IMG/VR virus record: IMGVR_UViG_3300049043_000089
Span: 1-34,635 of that record
Source of the DNA: a virus
Reading direction: 5' to 3' (one strand)
DNA length: 34,635 bases
This document shows positions 32,420 through 34,635 of this stretch, in pieces. The translations under genes and the position numbers were made by a program. The notes beneath the pieces are model-generated. The model did no database searches and was not told the origin of the DNA. It saw only the letters and a program-made list of their open reading frames with translations. Each line of letters opens with the position of its first letter. The first letter of the stretch is position 1.

Positions 32420-32440
32420 GTGATCTTTTAAATCAATTCA

Positions 32441-33083
32441 TCAAGACCATTCTGCAATGTCAAATTTGCCAAACACACCGCGAAATGTGCCTAATCCGAT
32501 GGCAATACCACCATCGAGTATTAAGTTTTTAATCTCGGCTTCTTTAATTTCTTTATTGGGAAAAATTGACAGATTAAATGTCAAGTCCCACGACAGTGGT
32601 AACACTGGTCGTTCTTTGGGATTTGAATAGTTTTCTCTAGCCGCGCTACGCTTCTGTGCAAATACAAGCCAGATGTTTTATCTTCAGTGTTACCAAAAAC
32701 GCCAATTTCAATTTCTTCGCCATCACGGGTAAACGGGATGTACTGTCCACCGTCAGGTGCTGCGAAATTGACAAAACTCAGACAAGCGTTGCAAACATCC
32801 TTGTAGGCGCGTTTGTCCCGTAAGCGTTTCGGTGCGCGTGTTGGTGTTGTGCGCTCATGAAGGATGATAAATTCGTGGTTGGTAAACTCACGATGTTCGT
32901 GCCAGGTTTTAAATAAATTTTCTCGTGCCATTGTAGTGTCGTTTTGTTATCGCCAGGATACCGATCAAACATGACCGGCGTGATACCTCTTAGTGTGACC
33001 TTTCGTGTCACGATTTTTAATCGTGTATCTGATTCGGTGCTGATAGTGACGTTTTCTGTTTCGATTTCGGATTTTTTTGCCAT
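32441..33083 (-). CDS. Conserved phage protein with RAMP-like C-terminal motif (frameshifted)
   Basis: The ATG at 33083 follows AGGAAACAACA. The protein reads KVTLRGITPVMFDRYPGDNK and KPGTNIVSLPTTNLSSFMSA in one frame. The next has GGQYIPFTRDGEEIEIGVFG and SGLYLHRSVARLEKTIQIPK. After another break it reads WDLTFNLSIFPNKEIKEAEI, then LDGGIAIGLGTFRGVFGKF and DIAEWS at TGA 32441-32443. I recognise it as an unnamed family found beside phage SSB genes. The final GLGTFRGVFGKF resembles the glycine-rich loop of RAMP proteins such as Cas6, but homology is unproved. Breaks lie near 32860 and 32585. It is about 215 residues. Confidence 0.7.
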
Positions 33084-33092
33084 TGTTGTTTC

Positions 33093-33404
33093 CTAAAAAA
33101 AAGCCCCTTGCGGGGCGGGTTTTGTTTTACGTTTGCTTAGTGATGTTTGCCAGTCAAAACGTAATTCGCTTTTGTAAGCGACACATGATCGCCCACCGAC
33201 GCTAGACCATAAGCCAAATTGTTTTTCCAGATCAGGCTTGTATTCAAACCAAAACCATGTGCCGCTCAAATCCTGCGCCAGCCAATTTGCCCACGCAGGT
33301 GCTATGTCCCATGACGGACGATTAGGCAAGCCGCCTTTTTGAGCAATTCTAAAGACTTCAAATACGTCATAAATGAAACGGCACGCGTTAGAAAGGAATT
33401 TCAT
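33093..33404 (-). CDS. Trp-rich small phage protein
   Basis: From the ATG at 33404 (overlapping the ssb end) the product is MKFLSNACRFIYDVFEVFRI, then PSWDIAPAWANWLAQDLSGT, WFWFEYKPDLEKQFGLW and LRFDWQTSLSKR. The pattern D-x-APxWA-x-W-x-AQD followed by paired aromatics and a terminal DWQ-x-SL is a known type of unnamed phage protein of about 100 residues. The reading continues through the downstream terminator hairpin to a TAG at 33093-33095, so the true stop may lie earlier and be hidden by an indel. Confidence 0.6.
   Translation of the reverse strand: MKFLSNACRFIYDVFEVFRIAQKGGLPNRPSWDIAPAWANWLAQDLSGTWFWFEYKPDLEKQFGLWSSVGGRSCVAYKSELRFDWQTSLSKRKTKPAPQGAFF
33095..33116 (-). terminator. Rho-independent terminator
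   Basis: Minus strand GCCCC-GCAA-GGGGC is followed by eight or more T. It lies between the Trp-rich gene and the RAMP-motif gene. The ribosome site of the latter begins right after the T-run. Confidence 0.85.
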
Positions 33405-33821
33405 CGTCATAGTCAGCGCTGTAGGCTTGTTTGGGTGATGACGCTTGTTGCTGCCGTGCGGCTGGCGCCGATGATGGTGTTGCTGGTGTTGTTTGTTCTT
33501 GTGGTGCGGTTTCTTTTTTACCACATAGTTCAATCATTTGGCATTAAGTGTCAGCGTGCTTTTGTTGGTGCCGTCTTTGCCTTGATATTCGTTAAGATCA
33601 AGCTCACCCGATACGAACACTTTCGTGCCTTTTAGCAGATAATCGCCTAATGCACCTTCGGCGCGTTTTCCCCATACTTGGCAGCGCACCCACAAGGTTT
33701 TTTGCTTATCGCCGTAGCCAATGTTATTGGCAACCGCGAATTCTAATAGTGTAAAGCCTGAAATGTTTTTTCTTTCAGCATCTCTACCCAATGTTCCCGT
33801 AAAACTAAACACATTACTCAT
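33388..33821 (-). CDS. ssb: Single-stranded DNA-binding protein (one frame break)
   Basis: GGAGGG precedes the ATG at 33821. The OB-fold reads MSNVFSFTGTLGRDAERKNI, then VRCQVWGKRAEGALGDYLLK and VFVSGELDLNEYQGKDGT. A missing base near 33532 ends the frame after LTLNAK. The next frame supplies MIELCGKKETAPQEQ, a Pro/Gln-rich linker and the acidic tip DYDDEIPF that recruits partner enzymes. The stop is TAA 33388-33390. It is about 144 residues, normal for a phage SSB. It coats ssDNA in replication and in RecT-dependent annealing. Confidence 0.92.
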
Positions 33822-33900
33822 CAATTCCCTCCAGTTGCTGTGTCGCCCATTCTGAAATGCGATGTGCCAAGGCCCCAATTGGCTCAATTAGCACATACAT
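33814..33900 (-). CDS. 28-residue ORF overlapping ssb
   Basis: The ORF from ATG 33900 (MYVLIEPIGALAHRISEWAT) ends QQLEGIDE and stops 7 bases inside ssb. It is helical and amphipathic. It also overlaps the upstream hydrophobic ORF by 17 bases. Gene packing favours translation, perhaps to couple ssb expression, but a chance ORF is possible. Confidence 0.35.
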   Translation of the reverse strand: MYVLIEPIGALAHRISEWATQQLEGIDE

Positions 33901-33964
33901 TAAATAGAATGAGATAGACGACTAAAAAATAAAAACTAAATTTAATAAACTTTATGATTATCAT
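33884..33964 (-). CDS. 26-residue single-pass membrane peptide
   Basis: AAGGTGG lies 8 bases before the ATG at 33964. The product MIIIKFIKFSFYFLVVYLIL continues FNVCAN, so it is nearly all one transmembrane helix. An ATG 21 bases further upstream in the same frame (MKKVVIK) is another start option. It is probably a small membrane peptide; its role is unknown. Confidence 0.45.
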   Translation of the reverse strand: MIIIKFIKFSFYFLVVYLILFNVCAN

Positions 33965-34029
33965 TTTGATGACCACCTTTTTCATAAAGATTTACAATGT
34001 ATTTTTGCTAATAAATAATACGAAAGCCG

Positions 34030-34045
34030 AATGCCTAACGGCATT
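34030..34045 (-). other. Hairpin between HNH gene and small ORFs
   Basis: AATGCC-GTTA-GGCATT on the minus strand is a perfect 6-bp stem with a 4-base loop about 20 bases after the HNH stop. Only a short T-rich stretch (GGCTTTCGTATT) follows, so it may be a weak terminator or a processing site. Confidence 0.5.
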
Positions 34046-34063
34046 TCATTAACTTTTGCATGA

Positions 34064-34408
34064 TTAAGCATAAGATTTTCTTTTTCTTGTCACCAAAACA
34101 AGATTGTTGATGTCAAAATTGCGTTTATTACCATCTAAAAACCTAATCAGGCAATTTTCTGGTACGGTTTGAAGATGATGTGTTTGCCAAATTAAAACGT
34201 GTTTTTTTATCCAAAATTTCCCATTGTTTAATCGGTTTTCAACGCGTACTTCAATTAAACCATCTTTGTTAATTCGCTCAGACCCTATTGCTTTTTCATT
34301 GAAATTGTTTAGCTGTCCTTTTTTAAACAAAGTATTTGGTGATAAACAAATGCCTTTTAAATTTTTGTTCCAGGGTTTATGACCTTTTTTAAATTGACCG
34401 CTGTTCAT
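34064..34408 (-). CDS. HNH endonuclease
   Basis: This intact 114-residue protein begins MNSGQFKKGHKPWNKNLKGI and has the DNA-binding and HNH signature GSERINKDGLIEVRVENR. Then come KKHVLIWQTHHLQTVPENCL and IRFLDGNKRNFDINNLVLVT. The first His (KKHVLIW), the central Asn in DGNKRNFDINN and the beta-beta-alpha order fit phage HNH proteins, often free-standing homing or packaging-related nucleases. It starts at the end of the upstream gene (TGA and ATG two bases apart). There is no sign of an intron here. Confidence 0.82.
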   Translation of the reverse strand: MNSGQFKKGHKPWNKNLKGICLSPNTLFKKGQLNNFNEKAIGSERINKDGLIEVRVENRLNNGKFWIKKHVLIWQTHHLQTVPENCLIRFLDGNKRNFDINNLVLVTRKRKSYA

Positions 34409-34409
34409 T

Positions 34410-34635
34410 TCATTCTAAAAAACTAGGCAATGGTTTTGAAATAACCGCATCGGCGTGTTTTAGATTTGCATCTAAACACCAATCTTGCGTTACTGATAAT
34501 CTCTTTTGCAACAGATGTCATTGCTTTGGATCGTTCTGATTCAAATTCAAGCTGTTCTTTTGTTAGCGTTTCATCATTAATGCGCTCTAATTGCGTAAAA
34601 TAAATGATTGTTTAAATCTGATAATGTATTTTTCA
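34410..34635 (-). CDS. Phage protein, 5' end cut by window edge (frameshifted)
   Basis: Pieces NTLSDLNNHLFYAIERINDE, TLTKEQLEFESERSKAMTSV and AKEIISNARLVLDANLKHAD follow one another with two indels (near 34590 and 34480). They end in AVISKPLPSFLE at TGA 34410-34412. I recognise a type of small phage protein with LxDLNxHLF...ERLxDExLTxEQL, usually about 75 residues; its function is unknown. The start codon lies at or beyond the window edge and would be supplied by joining to position 1. Confidence 0.65.

Noticed and set aside
32074-32431. Plus-strand ORFs rich in Cys, Pro and Leu
   Set aside because: They are translations of the CC-ending pentamer arrays and have no start context or domain features.

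Overview
The window looks like a nearly complete, possibly circular, genome of a small temperate podovirus. It combines a P22-like head and short-tail module with a lambda-like regulatory layout. The endolysin is of the lambda R transglycosylase type, coding sequence is AT-rich, and an S24-type repressor, RecT/exonuclease pair, YafQ-type toxin and tyrosine integrase are present. Together these suggest a gammaproteobacterial host, with a Moraxellaceae-like host as a guess. No rRNA, tRNA or CRISPR array was recognised.

Layout. (1) 1-5715, minus strand: an early 'left' operon read from a promoter near 5.7 kb. It carries a leader with a boxA-like element and a terminator, a small membrane protein, a SleB-type wall hydrolase, a PDDEXK exonuclease, RecT, a terminator, a DUF1064 protein, small Lys- or Cys-rich ORFs, a PhoH-like ATPase and a DUF6378 protein. 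(2) 5760-7223, minus strand: twin terminators, a toxin-antitoxin pair and the CI-like repressor. (3) 7195-9720, plus strand: the 'right' early operon with Cro-like protein, small regulators, a RepA-like AAA helicase, an iteron-rich possible origin and a Mor-family activator in the position of lambda Q. (4) 9.7-10.46 kb, minus strand: a self-contained accessory gene with its own promoter and palindrome. (5) 10.5-30.6 kb, plus strand: late genes in order lysis, terminase, portal, scaffold, coat, adaptor, fibres, tail hub, ejection proteins. (6) 30.8-34.6 kb, minus strand: integrase, HTH protein, a 5-bp-period repeat array, a conserved phage protein with a RAMP-like tail motif, SSB and HNH endonuclease.

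Regulation. The left and right early promoters have the same design: TTGACT, a 17-bp spacer, TAACAT, with a 16-bp palindrome overlapping the -10. The repressor is therefore expected to silence both early operons, as lambda CI does at OL and OR. The two window ends fall inside adjacent genes that join almost in register. If the molecule is circular, the minus-strand left operon runs without interruption from the left promoter to int, which is the lambda gene order.

Quality caveat. About twenty recognisable genes (recT, exonuclease, terL, portal, rep, ssb, int and others) are broken by single-base insertions or deletions, where checked mostly in homopolymer runs, and the protein continues in another frame. 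The pattern looks more like long-read sequencing error than decay. I give whole-gene spans and say where the frame breaks are.
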